Below, piece after piece: positions 1 through 8,454 of a stretch of DNA of 64,000 nucleotides (position 1 is the stretch's first letter; every line of letters starts with the position of its first letter). The stretch lies in the NCBI RefSeq assembly GCF_003627755.1, contig NZ_CP032695.1, positions 1,798,001 to 1,862,000 of the forward strand, given 5' to 3'. Made by a program: the position numbers and the translations under genes. This DNA comes from Rhizobium jaguaris (GTDB lineage Bacteria; Pseudomonadota; Alphaproteobacteria; Rhizobiales; Rhizobiaceae). The notes beneath the pieces were generated by a model. The model worked only from the letters and a program-made list of their open reading frames with translations, had not been told where the DNA came from and ran no database searches.

Positions 1-1056
1 GCACTCGACGTCACCACCCAGGCGCAGATCCTGCGGCTGATCCGCGACATACAGCAGCGGCGCGGCATGTCCGTGGTCTTCATCACCCATGACTTCGGCG
101 TTGTGGCCGATATCGCCGACAAGGTGCTGGTCTTGCAGAAAGGTCTGATGGTCGAGCAGGGCACGGCCGAAAGCGTGCTGAAACACCCGACCCAGGACTA
201 CACCAAGGCGCTGCTCGCCGCCGTCCCTTCGGCAACTCCCCCGGAACGCCCCTCGACCGACGCACGCCCGATCGCTTTTTCCGTCGACAAGCTGTGCAAG
301 ACCTATGTTTCCGGCGGAGGTTTCCTGCAGCCGAAGCGCCGGACCCAGGCGGTCAACAATGTCAGTTTCGAAATCCGGCGGGGTGAAACGCTGGGCCTGA
401 TCGGCGAATCCGGTTCAGGCAAATCCACGGTCGCCCGGCTGGTGACGCGGCTGATCGATCCAGACAGCGGCCAGGTGATGCTCGCCGATGACGACTTCAC
501 CAAGCTCAAAGGCGCCAAACTGCGACAGGCGCGCAAGCGCATCCAGATGGTCTTCCAGGACCCCTTCGCCTCGCTCAACCCGCGCCGCAAGATCGGCCTC
601 AGCATTGCGGATGGTCCGCTCGCGCACGGCGTCAGCCATGCCGAGGCGTTGCAGGAAGCCCGCCAGCTCTTGACCCTCGTCGGCCTCGATCCGCGCGCCA
701 TTGATCGTCTGCCACACGAATTTTCCGGCGGCCAACGCCAGCGCATCGGCCTTGCCCGTGCGCTCGCGCTGAAGCCCGATGTTCTCGTCGCTGACGAATC
801 TGTTTCCGCGCTCGACGTGACCGTGCAGGCGCAGGTGCTGAAGCTGCTGGAAGAGCTGAAAGGCCGCCTCGACCTCGCCATGCTGTTCATCACCCACGAC
901 CTGCATGTTGCCGCCCAGGTCTGCGACCGCATCGCCGTCATGCGCCGCGGCGAAATTGTGGAACTGAGGCCTGCCGCGGAGCTTATCAACAACCCGCAGC
1001 ATCCCTATACGCGGGAATTGCTGTCGGCGATTCCGGGGCAGACTCTGGCGCATTGA
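1..1056 (+). CDS. Dipeptide/oligopeptide-type ABC transporter ATP-binding protein, two fused ATPase domains (5' end missing)
   Basis: The reading frame is open from base 1, so the gene starts upstream of the window. The first visible residues (ALDVTTQAQ) are the D-loop region of a first nucleotide-binding domain, followed by its switch histidine (FITHD). A complete second domain follows: Walker [11 protein letters not shown]-loop VFQDP, signature FSGGQRQR, Walker B VLVADES and switch FITHD. It ends with the oligopeptide-transporter C-terminal motif [11 protein letters not shown]. This is the fused DppD-DppF type of ATPase, which powers a peptide, nickel or oligosaccharide importer at the inner membrane. 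Permease and binding-protein partners are expected upstream. The family is clear; the substrate cannot be told from the ATPase. The next gene (rhaI) is convergent, so this is the last gene of its operon. Confidence 0.93.
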   Translation, partial: ALDVTTQAQILRLIRDIQQRRGMSVVFITHDFGVVADIADKVLVLQKGLMVEQGTAESVLKHPTQDYTKALLAAVPSATPPERPSTDARPIAFSVDKLCKTYVSGGGFLQPKRRTQAVNNVSFEIRRGETLGLIGESGSGKSTVARLVTRLIDPDSGQVMLADDDFTKLKGAKLRQARKRIQMVFQDPFASLNPRRKIGLSIADGPLAHGVSHAEALQEARQLLTLVGLDPRAIDRLPHEFSGGQRQRIGLARALALKPDVLVADESVSALDVTVQAQVLKLLEELKGRLDLAMLFITHDLHVAAQVCDRIAVMRRGEIVELRPAAELINNPQHPYTRELLSAIPGQTLAH

Positions 1057-1146
1057 CGGAACGCTAGCTTACCAACGCTCCGCTTGAAGAGGACGATCTT
1101 CCGGTGAGAAAGCCGGCGCGTGGCTTGCTTCTCGAATTTTAATGTC

Positions 1147-2439
1147 TCAGATAATTCCGCCGCCGCCTGCTACCGACGCTGGACGCTCGGCAGCAACCTT
1201 CTTGCGATAACCACTCGCCCGATAGGCCGCGACTGGATCGATCGCGCCGCCGGTGCGGCGGCGGGCTTCGGCGAGGATAGGTTCCACGTCCGCGCGGTAG
1301 GCGCGCTTCAGCGTTTCGGAGGCCATCAGGGCGTCGTTGGCGTCCTGATAGTCCGCCAGCGCCTTGCGATCGACGATCAATGCCTGCGCGTAGGCGCGAC
1401 GGATTTCGTTGGAGCTGGAAATCAGGCTTTCGATCGGGTCGGTAACATTGTGCGACTGGTCGATCATATGGGCCGGACGGAAGCCTTTCACGCCACGATG
1501 CTCCGCGTCGACCAATTCATTGAAGACGAGGAACAGCCGATAGGGCTCGATCGCACCGGCGTCGAGATCGTCGTCGCCGTATTTCGAATCATTGAAATGG
1601 AAGCCACCGAGCTTGCCGAACTGGATGAGGCGGGCGACGATCATCTCGATATTGGTGTTCGGGGCATGGTGACCGAGATCGACTAGGCAGAAGGCCTTTG
1701 GCCCGAGCGTCTGGGCGATCAGATAGTTGGTGCCCCAGTCCTGCACAACGGTCGAGTAGAAGGCCGGCTCGTACATCTTATGCTCGGAAAACAGCCGCCA
1801 GTCGTCCGGCAGTGCCTTGTAGATGTCTGCCATCGCAGCGAGATAACGCTCGAACGCCTTGGTGAAGTTGCTTTGGCCAGGGAAGTTCGAGCCGTCGCCG
1901 ATCCAGACCGTCAGCGCCTTCGAACCGATCGCCTTGCCGATCTCGATGCATTCCAGATTGTGTTCGACTGCCTGGGCGCGGGTTGCCGCGTCGACATGAC
2001 TGAGCGAGCCGTATTTATAGGAATGTGCCTGGCCGGGAGCATCTGAGAAGGTGTTGGAGTTCATGGCATCAAAGCCGAGGCCGAGCGCGTCGCCTTTTGC
2101 TTTCAACTCCTTCGCATCCGCCTTGTCCCAGGGGATATGCAGCGAAACGGTCGGCGTCGCCTGCGTCAACTGATGGATGACGGCGCAATCGTCGAGCTTG
2201 TCGAAAATGCCGCGCGGCTCGCCCGTACCAGGAAAGCGGGCAAAGCGCGTGCCGCCGGTGCCTACGCCCCACGAGGGCACGGCGACGAAGAATTCGGAAA
2301 CCTTTTTCGTCACCGCCTCGATATCGACGCCGCGGCGGGCAAGTGTGGCGCCCAGCGCCTCATAATCGGATTTCAGCGCAGCAGCGCGCCTGTCGTTTTC
2401 CGCAGCGACCAGATCCGGCGCAATTCTGAACTCGGCCAT
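1147..2439 (-). CDS. rhaI: L-rhamnose isomerase
   Basis: Converts L-rhamnose to L-rhamnulose, the first catabolic step, in the cytoplasm. The 430-residue protein is of the rhizobial RhaI type, a TIM barrel with metal-ligand segments visible as SEHKMYEP, CLVDLGHH and GGFHFNDS. An in-frame ATG lies 21 bases further upstream (2460), but the start at 2439 (MAEFRIAP) is preceded by a strong GGGAGGAA site and is preferred. It lies downstream of rhaD on the same strand, with about 220 bases holding a mosaic repeat between them. In Rhizobium leguminosarum rhaD and rhaI form one operon, so co-transcription through the repeat is likely. Function is assigned with high confidence from the sequence and from the surrounding complete rha gene set. 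Confidence 0.95.
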   Translation of the reverse strand: MAEFRIAPDLVAAENDRRAAALKSDYEALGATLARRGVDIEAVTKKVSEFFVAVPSWGVGTGGTRFARFPGTGEPRGIFDKLDDCAVIHQLTQATPTVSLHIPWDKADAKELKAKGDALGLGFDAMNSNTFSDAPGQAHSYKYGSLSHVDAATRAQAVEHNLECIEIGKAIGSKALTVWIGDGSNFPGQSNFTKAFERYLAAMADIYKALPDDWRLFSEHKMYEPAFYSTVVQDWGTNYLIAQTLGPKAFCLVDLGHHAPNTNIEMIVARLIQFGKLGGFHFNDSKYGDDDLDAGAIEPYRLFLVFNELVDAEHRGVKGFRPAHMIDQSHNVTDPIESLISSSNEIRRAYAQALIVDRKALADYQDANDALMASETLKRAYRADVEPILAEARRRTGGAIDPVAAYRASGYRKKVAAERPASVAGGGGII

Positions 2440-2491
2440 TCTTTCCTCCCAGGTATGCAATTTGAGATGTTACGGCGCTTCGATCTTCCGT

Positions 2492-2648
2492 CTTCTCCCC
2501 AGCGGGGAGAAGATGCCCAACAGGCAGATGAGGGGGAGTGAGGAGCATAGCGACTCACATCTTGAGCATAAGCGAAAGATAGAACCACATTTGCGGTGCC
2601 ACCCCCTCATCCGACCCTTCGGGCCACCTTCTCCCCGAGGGGAGAAGG
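2492..2648. repeat. RIME-like mosaic palindromic intergenic repeat
   Basis: Two modules in inverted order. The left one has the stem CTTCTCCCC (2492-2500) / GGGGAGAAG (2504-2512) followed by GATGAGGGGG. The right one has CCCCCTCATCCG and the stem CCTTCTCCC (2628-2636) / GGGAGAAGG (2640-2648). The same plan recurs at 12938-13088. This matches rhizobial intergenic mosaic elements (RIME). It lies between rhaD and rhaI, so the transcript probably folds here, which could uncouple the mRNA levels of the two genes. Confidence 0.8.
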
Positions 2649-2661
2649 GAAAACGCATCCA

Positions 2662-4758
2662 TTACCGCGTAAAGCTCTGCGCGTTGCCGGCATCGACATT
2701 GATGATGTTGCCGGTCGACTTGGCGGAAAGATCGGAGGCAAGGAAATAGATAGCCTCTGCAATATCTTCCGGGAAAACATTCAACTTCAGCATTGAACGC
2801 TTGCGATAATGTTCCTCCAGCTCATCCACCTCGATTTTCGAAGAGGCGGCACGCTGTTCGCGCCATTCGCCGTTCCAGATCTTGGAGCCGCGCAGGACGG
2901 CGTCGGGATTGACGGTATTCACACGAATGCCCGCTTCCGCGCCCTCGAGCGCCAGGCAGCGCGCCAGATGGATTTCGGCAGCCTTGGCCGTACAATAGGC
3001 AGCGGCATTCGGCGACGAAGCAAGGCCATTCTTGGAGGCGACGAAGACGACGTTGCCGCCGAGATTCTGACGGCGGAAAAGCCGGAAGGCTTCTCGCGAG
3101 ACAAGGAAATAGCCGGTGGCGAGAATATCGATATTGCGGTTCCACATCGAAAGCTCGGTGCTTTCGATCGGTGCGGAGGAGGCAATGCCGGCGTTGGACA
3201 CGAGGATGTCGATGCCGCCGAATTCGACGCAGGCTTCCGCGAAGGAGGAAATCACCGCGTCCTCTTTGGTCACGTCAAGTTTAACGCTGCGCACCGAGTC
3301 AGCACCGTATTTCTTGGTGAAATCCTCCTGCGTGCTCTCAAGTGCTGACTGGTCGATATCGGCCAGCACCACGCAGGCACCCTCGCCCACCAGACGCGCC
3401 GCCGTTGCGCGGCCAATGCCACCGGCGCCACCGGTGACAAAAGCAACGCGGCCGGCAAGGCTCTTCGGCTTCGGCATGCGCTGCAGCTTCGCTTCTTCCA
3501 GCAGCCAATATTCGATATCGAAGGCTTCCTGTTCCGGCAGGCCCTGATATTCGGATACGGTCGAAGCCCCGCGCATGACGTTGATGGCGTTGACGTAGAA
3601 CTCGCCGGCAATGCGTGCTGTCGCCTTGTCGCGAGCGAAGGACAGCAGACCGACGCCTGGCACCAGGAAGATCACCGGGTTAGGGTCGCGCATGGCGGGC
3701 GAATTGTCGTGCTTGCAGTCGTTGTAATAGCGGGCGTAGTCGGCGCGGTAGTCTTCCAGCGCCTGGTCGAGACCCGCGATGACGGCATCGGCGTCGGGCT
3801 TTGCCGGATCGAAATCGACGATCAGCGGCCGAATCTTGGTGCGCAGGAAATGGTCCGGGCAACTCGTGCCGAGCGCGCCGAGCGGACGGAGATTGTTCGA
3901 ATTGACGAATTCGAGCACAGCATCCTGATCGTCGAAATGACCGAGCTTACGCTCAGCCTTGCCAATGCGACCACGGATTTCCGGCATCAACTTGGCGGCA
4001 ATCGCCCGGCGTTCCGCCTGCGGCAGACTCTGGACGGCTGCACCACCGAAGATAGTTTTACCTTCAGTTTTCGCCGCAAACCATTGAATTGCTTTGTTGA
4101 TGATCGCAAGTGTCAGTTCGTAGCAGCTCCTTGCGTCGTTAGCCCAGGTGAAGAGGCCGTGGCTCTCGAGAACAACGCCCTTGGCATTCGGATTCGCCTT
4201 TACGAAGGCTTCAAGATCGAGCCCGAGCTGGAAACCGGGACGCCGCCAGGGCAGCCAACCGATTTCCCCACCGAAAATTTCGCGCGTCAACTCACGGGAA
4301 TTCTTCGAAGCGGCGATCGCAATGATCGCGTCGGGATGCATATGGTCGACGTGAGTGAAGGGCACGAAACCGTGCAGCGGCGTATCGATGGAAGCGGCGC
4401 GGGCGTTAAGGTTGAAGGTGCAGTGCGGCAGGAAGCCGACCATGCGGTCCTCGTCGGCTACTCCCTTGTAGATGCTCTTCAGGCTCTCGAGCTTGTCCTG
4501 ATAAAGCGTTGCAAAACCGTCGAGCTTGATGGTGCCGACATCGCCGCCGGAGCCTTTGACCCACAGTACTTTAACCTTCTCGCCGCTCAGCGGATCGGTT
4601 TCCATGACCTTGGCCGATGTGTTGCCGCCACCGTAATTGGTGATACGCTTGTCAGCACCGAGCAGATTCGACCGGTAGAGAAGCTTGCCCGGCTCATCGA
4701 GGCCGGCCGCATATGCATCATCCCAACGGTTTTCCAGAAGCTGAATATCAGCCGCCAT
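2662..4758 (-). CDS. rhaD: Bifunctional rhamnulose-1-phosphate aldolase / lactaldehyde dehydrogenase
   Basis: Splits L-rhamnulose-1-phosphate into dihydroxyacetone phosphate and L-lactaldehyde and oxidises the lactaldehyde. The N-terminal half (about residues 20-260) is a class II aldolase/adducin domain with metal-site histidines in FTHVDHMHP and ESHGLF. The C-terminal part (about 430-690) is a short-chain dehydrogenase with the cofactor motif VTGGAGGIGRA and the active-site YCTAK. An upstream in-frame ATG at 4779 exists. The start at 4758 (MAADIQLL) follows GGAGG with a 5-base spacer and gives 698 residues, the usual size of this fused family. The gene is transcribed divergently from rhaR and upstream of rhaI. 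RhaR, with rhamnose as signal, is the expected regulator. Confidence 0.95.
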   Translation of the reverse strand: MAADIQLLENRWDDAYAAGLDEPGKLLYRSNLLGADKRITNYGGGNTSAKVMETDPLSGEKVKVLWVKGSGGDVGTIKLDGFATLYQDKLESLKSIYKGVADEDRMVGFLPHCTFNLNARAASIDTPLHGFVPFTHVDHMHPDAIIAIAASKNSRELTREIFGGEIGWLPWRRPGFQLGLDLEAFVKANPNAKGVVLESHGLFTWANDARSCYELTLAIINKAIQWFAAKTEGKTIFGGAAVQSLPQAERRAIAAKLMPEIRGRIGKAERKLGHFDDQDAVLEFVNSNNLRPLGALGTSCPDHFLRTKIRPLIVDFDPAKPDADAVIAGLDQALEDYRADYARYYNDCKHDNSPAMRDPNPVIFLVPGVGLLSFARDKATARIAGEFYVNAINVMRGASTVSEYQGLPEQEAFDIEYWLLEEAKLQRMPKPKSLAGRVAFVTGGAGGIGRATAARLVGEGACVVLADIDQSALESTQEDFTKKYGADSVRSVKLDVTKEDAVISSFAEACVEFGGIDILVSNAGIASSAPIESTELSMWNRNIDILATGYFLVSREAFRLFRRQNLGGNVVFVASKNGLASSPNAAAYCTAKAAEIHLARCLALEGAEAGIRVNTVNPDAVLRGSKIWNGEWREQRAASSKIEVDELEEHYRKRSMLKLNVFPEDIAEAIYFLASDLSAKSTGNIINVDAGNAQSFTR

Positions 4759-4963
4759 GTCATCCTCCCATAAGATCATGTCTTGCGGACGGTCCGAAAC
4801 ATGCTCAAACCGCCCTTGTTAATCACGATATCGCTCACGCACAGTCGCTTTGTCAATCGAAAACGATCAAATTTGATAATGCTGCGATGCAATATGAAAG
4901 TTTTTGAGCGTTTGTGATTGACACTTTGTCACATTTGCGAAATAACCCGAGAAGGAGGAGCCG
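4759..4963. promoter_or_regulatory. Divergent rhaD / rhaR control region with putative RhaR operator
   Basis: This 205-bp region contains a TTGACA box facing each way: plus strand 4918-4923, with AATAAC 17 bases later at 4941, and minus strand 4856-4851. Around the plus-strand box lies a nested dyad, TGTGA (4913-4917) / TCACA (4929-4933), enclosing TGACA-CTT-TGTCA (4919-4931). CTTTGTCA is repeated at 4848-4855 and 4924-4931, once beside each -35 box. Placement at both -35 boxes suggests a DeoR-type (RhaR) operator pair. The plus-strand start point would fall inside the ribosome site of rhaR, so the -10 call is weak. Confidence 0.5.
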
Positions 4964-5776
4964 ATGCACGAACGTGAACGCCATCGCATCATTTTGAGCG
5001 CCGTACAGGAAAAGCCTGTGGTGACAATTCAGGATATTTCCGAATTGACCGAGGCCTCCGAAGCGACGATCCGCCGTGATATTGCGGCCCTGCATGTGCA
5101 GGGAAAGATCCGGCGCGTGCGTGGCGGTGCGGAATCGATCCATCCTCCGCAGCTCGGCAATTTGGCTGGACGTCCCTTTCGGGTTTCGGAAGGCGTCAAT
5201 ATCGATAAGAAACGAGCAATTGCGCGCAAGGCAGCCGAACTATGCGGCCAGGGCGACGCCATCATCATCAATGGCGGCACGACGACCTTCCAGCTTGTTC
5301 ATTATATCTCGGCCTATCGGCTGCAGGTGATGACCAATTCCTTCGCCATTGCCGAACATCTGGTCAAGCATTCCAAAAACACTGTGACGGTGCCGGGCGG
5401 CGCGATCTATCGCGAGCAGAGCCTGATCCTGTCGCCCTTCGACAACGACACGACCCGGAACTTCTATGCGCGGCGCATGTTCGTCGGCGCGCAAGGCGTC
5501 GGCCCGCTTGGCATCATGGAGGCCGACGCGCTGGTGATCCAGAGCGAGCAGAAGCTGATGCGCCAGGCCGACGAATTGGTTGTGATGGTTGATTCCAGCA
5601 AGTTCCGTCAGCGCTCCAGCCTGATTCTGTGCCCGCTCGAACAGGTGACCACCATCATCACCGATGACGGCATTTCGGCGGAGACTGTGCGGATGATCGA
5701 GGATGCCGGCGTATCGCTGATCATAGCGAGCGTCACGGCGCAGGCCGAGAGGGAGGATTCCCCGTCAGTCGCATGA
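4964..5776 (+). CDS. rhaR: DeoR-family transcriptional regulator of rhamnose catabolism
   Basis: DNA-binding regulator of 270 residues. The N-terminus is a DeoR winged helix (about residues 6-60, with SEATIRRDIAAL followed by the RRVRGGA wing). The rest is the DeoR sugar-phosphate sensor domain with INGGTTTFQ and MTNSFAIAEHL. The start ATG follows GAAGGAGGAG. It is the first gene of rhaRSTPQUK and diverges from rhaDI, as in Rhizobium leguminosarum, where RhaR is described as a negative regulator. The effector is probably a phosphorylated rhamnose intermediate, inferred from the family. The unusually long distal tail (AQAEREDSPSVA) shows no motif. Confidence 0.92.
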   Translation: MHERERHRIILSAVQEKPVVTIQDISELTEASEATIRRDIAALHVQGKIRRVRGGAESIHPPQLGNLAGRPFRVSEGVNIDKKRAIARKAAELCGQGDAIIINGGTTTFQLVHYISAYRLQVMTNSFAIAEHLVKHSKNTVTVPGGAIYREQSLILSPFDNDTTRNFYARRMFVGAQGVGPLGIMEADALVIQSEQKLMRQADELVVMVDSSKFRQRSSLILCPLEQVTTIITDDGISAETVRMIEDAGVSLIIASVTAQAEREDSPSVA

Positions 5777-5840
5777 AATGCGCGGCTGTGACGGGGTGAG
5801 CGTAGCCTATCAATTTTGGGCAACTTTGGGAGGAAGAAAC

Positions 5841-6836
5841 ATGAGTATTGCAAAGAAATTGGCGATCGGCGTAGCGCTGGCCGTCGCAATGATGGCCGGC
5901 ACGGCAAGTGCAAAAGATGTCAAGATCGGCCTCGTGGTGAAGTCGCTTGGCAACGGCTTTTTCGAAGCGGCCAACAAGGGCGCTCAGGAAGCTGCCAAGG
6001 AACTCGGCGGCGTCCAGGTGATCTACACCGGTCCGACGCAGCCGACCGCCGAAGCCCAGATCGAAGTGATCAACTCGCTGATCGCACAGGGCGTCGACGC
6101 CATTGCTATCTCCGCCAACGACAAGGATGCTGTGGTGCCTGCCTTGAAGAAGGCAACGCAGCGCGGCATCAAGGTTATCTCCTGGGATTCCGGCGTGGCT
6201 CCGGCCGGCCGCATCCTGCAGCTCAATCCGTCTTCGAACGAGCTGATCGGCAAGATGTGCCTGACGCTCGCCAAGGACCATCTTGACGGCGGCAAGGGCA
6301 ATTTCGCCATCCTGTCGGCGACTTCGACCGCCACAAACCAGAACATCTGGATCGGCGAGATGAAGAAGCAGCTCAAGGACTTCCCGGGCCTCAACCTGGT
6401 GACGACCGTCTACGGCGACGACCTTTCGGACAAGAGCTACCGCGAAGCCCAGGGCCTCATGACGTCGCATCCGGAAGTCAAGGTTATCGTCGCTCCGACC
6501 ACCGTCGGCGTGCTCGCCGCTTCGCAGGCCGTCAAGGATGCCGGCAAGATCGGCCAGGTCTATGTGACCGGTCTCGGCCTGCCGTCCGAAATGGCCGGCG
6601 CCATCAAGTCGGGCGCCACGAAGGAATTTGCGATCTGGAACCCGATCGACCTCGGTTACTCTGCAACGCAGATCGCCTACCGCCTCGTCAAGGGTGAAAC
6701 CGACGGCAAGCCGGGCAGCGAGATCAATGCCGGCCGCATGGGCAAGATCAAGGTCGGAGACAACGGCGAAGCCGCCATGGCCGATCCCTTCGTCTACAAT
6801 GCTTCGAATATCGATCAGTTCTCCAAGGTCTTCTGA
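5841..6836 (+). CDS. rhaS: L-rhamnose ABC transporter periplasmic binding protein
   Basis: Binds rhamnose in the periplasm and delivers it to RhaPQ/RhaT. The 331-residue protein has a typical signal peptide (MSIAKKLAIGV, hydrophobic core, cleavage near TASA-KD, residue 24) and a type I periplasmic binding fold of the ribose/galactose class (Peripla_BP_4). The frame is open from 5778, but the ATG at 5841 has GGGAGGAAG just upstream and begins the signal peptide, so it is the start. It lies 64 bases after rhaR and before rhaT. A stem-loop follows the gene. Confidence 0.94.
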   Translation: MSIAKKLAIGVALAVAMMAGTASAKDVKIGLVVKSLGNGFFEAANKGAQEAAKELGGVQVIYTGPTQPTAEAQIEVINSLIAQGVDAIAISANDKDAVVPALKKATQRGIKVISWDSGVAPAGRILQLNPSSNELIGKMCLTLAKDHLDGGKGNFAILSATSTATNQNIWIGEMKKQLKDFPGLNLVTTVYGDDLSDKSYREAQGLMTSHPEVKVIVAPTTVGVLAASQAVKDAGKIGQVYVTGLGLPSEMAGAIKSGATKEFAIWNPIDLGYSATQIAYRLVKGETDGKPGSEINAGRMGKIKVGDNGEAAMADPFVYNASNIDQFSKVF

Positions 6837-6859
6837 TCGACGACCTCATTCGCAGCTTT

Positions 6860-6879
6860 CCGGCGGCTTCGGCCGCCGG
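6860..6879 (+). promoter_or_regulatory. Intercistronic UUCG stem-loop after rhaS
   Basis: CCGGCGGC (6860-6867), TTCG loop, GCCGCCGG (6872-6879): a perfect 8-bp stem capped by a stable tetraloop, 23 bases after the rhaS stop. There is no T-tract. In binding-protein operons such hairpins protect the upstream message from 3' exonucleases or act as partial terminators, giving an excess of binding protein over transporter. That role is inferred here. Confidence 0.7.
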
Positions 6880-6908
6880 ACTTGGTTCACTTATCCGGTA
6901 CATTGCTG

Positions 6909-8444
6909 ATGACCACAGTCCTTCAACGACCCGCCGCTGGCATGCCAACCTTGGGCAATACCGCCATTCTGGAAATGCGCGGCATTTCTCAGATCTTTCC
7001 GGGTGTAAAGGCGCTCGATGGCGTCAGCATCTCGCTTTATCCCGGCAAGGTCACCGCCCTGATCGGCGAAAACGGCGCTGGCAAATCCACGCTCGTCAAG
7101 ATTCTGACCGGTATCTATCGTCCAAACGAGGGCGAGATACTCATCGACGGCAAGCCGGCCACGTTCCACAGCGCCCAGGCCGCGATTGACGCTGGCGTGA
7201 CCGCCATTCATCAGGAGACCGTGCTCTTCGATGAGCTGACGGTTGCCGAAAACATCTTTCTCGGCCATGCGCCACGCACCAAATTCGGCACCATCGACTG
7301 GAAGACGATGAATAGCCGGTCAAGGCTGCTGCTGGAATCACTGGAAAGCACCATCGATCCGTCGATCCGCCTGAAGGACCTTTCCATCGCACAGCGCCAT
7401 CTTGTGGCGATTGCCCGCGCCCTGTCGATCGAGGCCCGCATTGTTATTATGGACGAACCGACCGCGGCTTTGTCCCGCAAGGAGATCGATGACCTCTTCC
7501 GTATCGTCGAAGGTCTGAAGGCCAAGGGCAAGGCCATTTTGTTCATCAGCCACAAGTTCGATGAACTCTATGAAATCGCCGACAATTTCGTGGTCTTTCG
7601 CGATGGCCGAGCCGTTGGGCATGGCCGGCTGAAGGAGACGCCGCAGGATGAGATCGTCCGCATGATGGTCGGTCGCGACGTCAAGGATGCCTTCCCGAAG
7701 GTGCCGGTCACGATCGGCAACGTCGTGCTCGAAGTCGAAAACTACTGCCACCGCACCGAATTCCGCGACATCTCCTTCAAGCTCCAGCGCGGCGAAATCC
7801 TCGGCGTCTACGGCCTGATCGGCGCCGGCCGTTCCGAACTGTGCCAATCGCTCTTCGGCATAACCAGGCCGCTCTCCGGCCGGCTGACATTGAATGGTCA
7901 GGAAATCCATATCCATTCGCCGCATGACGCGATCCGCGCCGGCATCGTCTATGTGCCGGAGGAGCGTGGCCGCCATGGGCTGGCGCTGCCAATGCCGATC
8001 TACCAGAACATGTCGCTGCCTTCGCTGGGACGGACCTCGCGTAAGGGCTTCCTCAAGGCGGCCGACGAGTTTGCGCTCGCCCGCAAATATGCCGAACGGC
8101 TGGACCTGCGTGCCGCCGCCCTTTCCGTGCCTGTCGGCACGCTCTCGGGCGGCAACCAGCAGAAGGTGGTGATTGGCAAATGGCTGGCGACGCAACCGAA
8201 GATCATCATTCTCGACGAGCCGACCAAGGGCATCGACATCGGCTCGAAGGCGGCCGTGCACGGCTTCATCAGCGAGCTGGCGGCAGAAGGCCTCAGCATC
8301 ATCATGATCTCTTCCGAACTGCCTGAAATCCTCGGCATGTCGGACCGCGTGTTGGTGATGAAGGAAGGACTTTCGGTCGGCCTGTTCGACCGCGAAGGCT
8401 TGACGCCGGAAACGCTGGTGCGCGCCGCCACGGGCAATGCATAG
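6909..8444 (+). CDS. rhaT: Rhamnose ABC transporter ATP-binding protein (two ATPase domains)
   Basis: Energises rhamnose import. This is a 511-residue sugar-class ATPase with two domains. Domain 1 has Walker A GENGAGKST (around residue 53), signature LSIAQRH and Walker B IVIMDEPTAAL. Domain 2 has a degenerate Walker A (GAGRSE), signature LSGGNQQK and IIILDEPTKGI, as usual for RbsA/MglA-type proteins. The frame is open from a TTG at 6882, but the ATG at 6909 is the better start; no strong ribosome site is visible before it. The upstream stem-loop separates it from rhaS, and rhaP starts 10 bases after its stop. Confidence 0.94.
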   Translation: MTTVLQRPAAGMPTLGNTAILEMRGISQIFPGVKALDGVSISLYPGKVTALIGENGAGKSTLVKILTGIYRPNEGEILIDGKPATFHSAQAAIDAGVTAIHQETVLFDELTVAENIFLGHAPRTKFGTIDWKTMNSRSRLLLESLESTIDPSIRLKDLSIAQRHLVAIARALSIEARIVIMDEPTAALSRKEIDDLFRIVEGLKAKGKAILFISHKFDELYEIADNFVVFRDGRAVGHGRLKETPQDEIVRMMVGRDVKDAFPKVPVTIGNVVLEVENYCHRTEFRDISFKLQRGEILGVYGLIGAGRSELCQSLFGITRPLSGRLTLNGQEIHIHSPHDAIRAGIVYVPEERGRHGLALPMPIYQNMSLPSLGRTSRKGFLKAADEFALARKYAERLDLRAAALSVPVGTLSGGNQQKVVIGKWLATQPKIIILDEPTKGIDIGSKAAVHGFISELAAEGLSIIMISSELPEILGMSDRVLVMKEGLSVGLFDREGLTPETLVRAATGNA

Positions 8445-8454
8445 GGAGAGCCGG

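Noticed and set aside
1120..1686. 188-codon plus-strand frame over the end of rhaI
   Set aside because: It is antisense to the well-supported rhaI gene, has no family features, and its composition mirrors rhaI codons.
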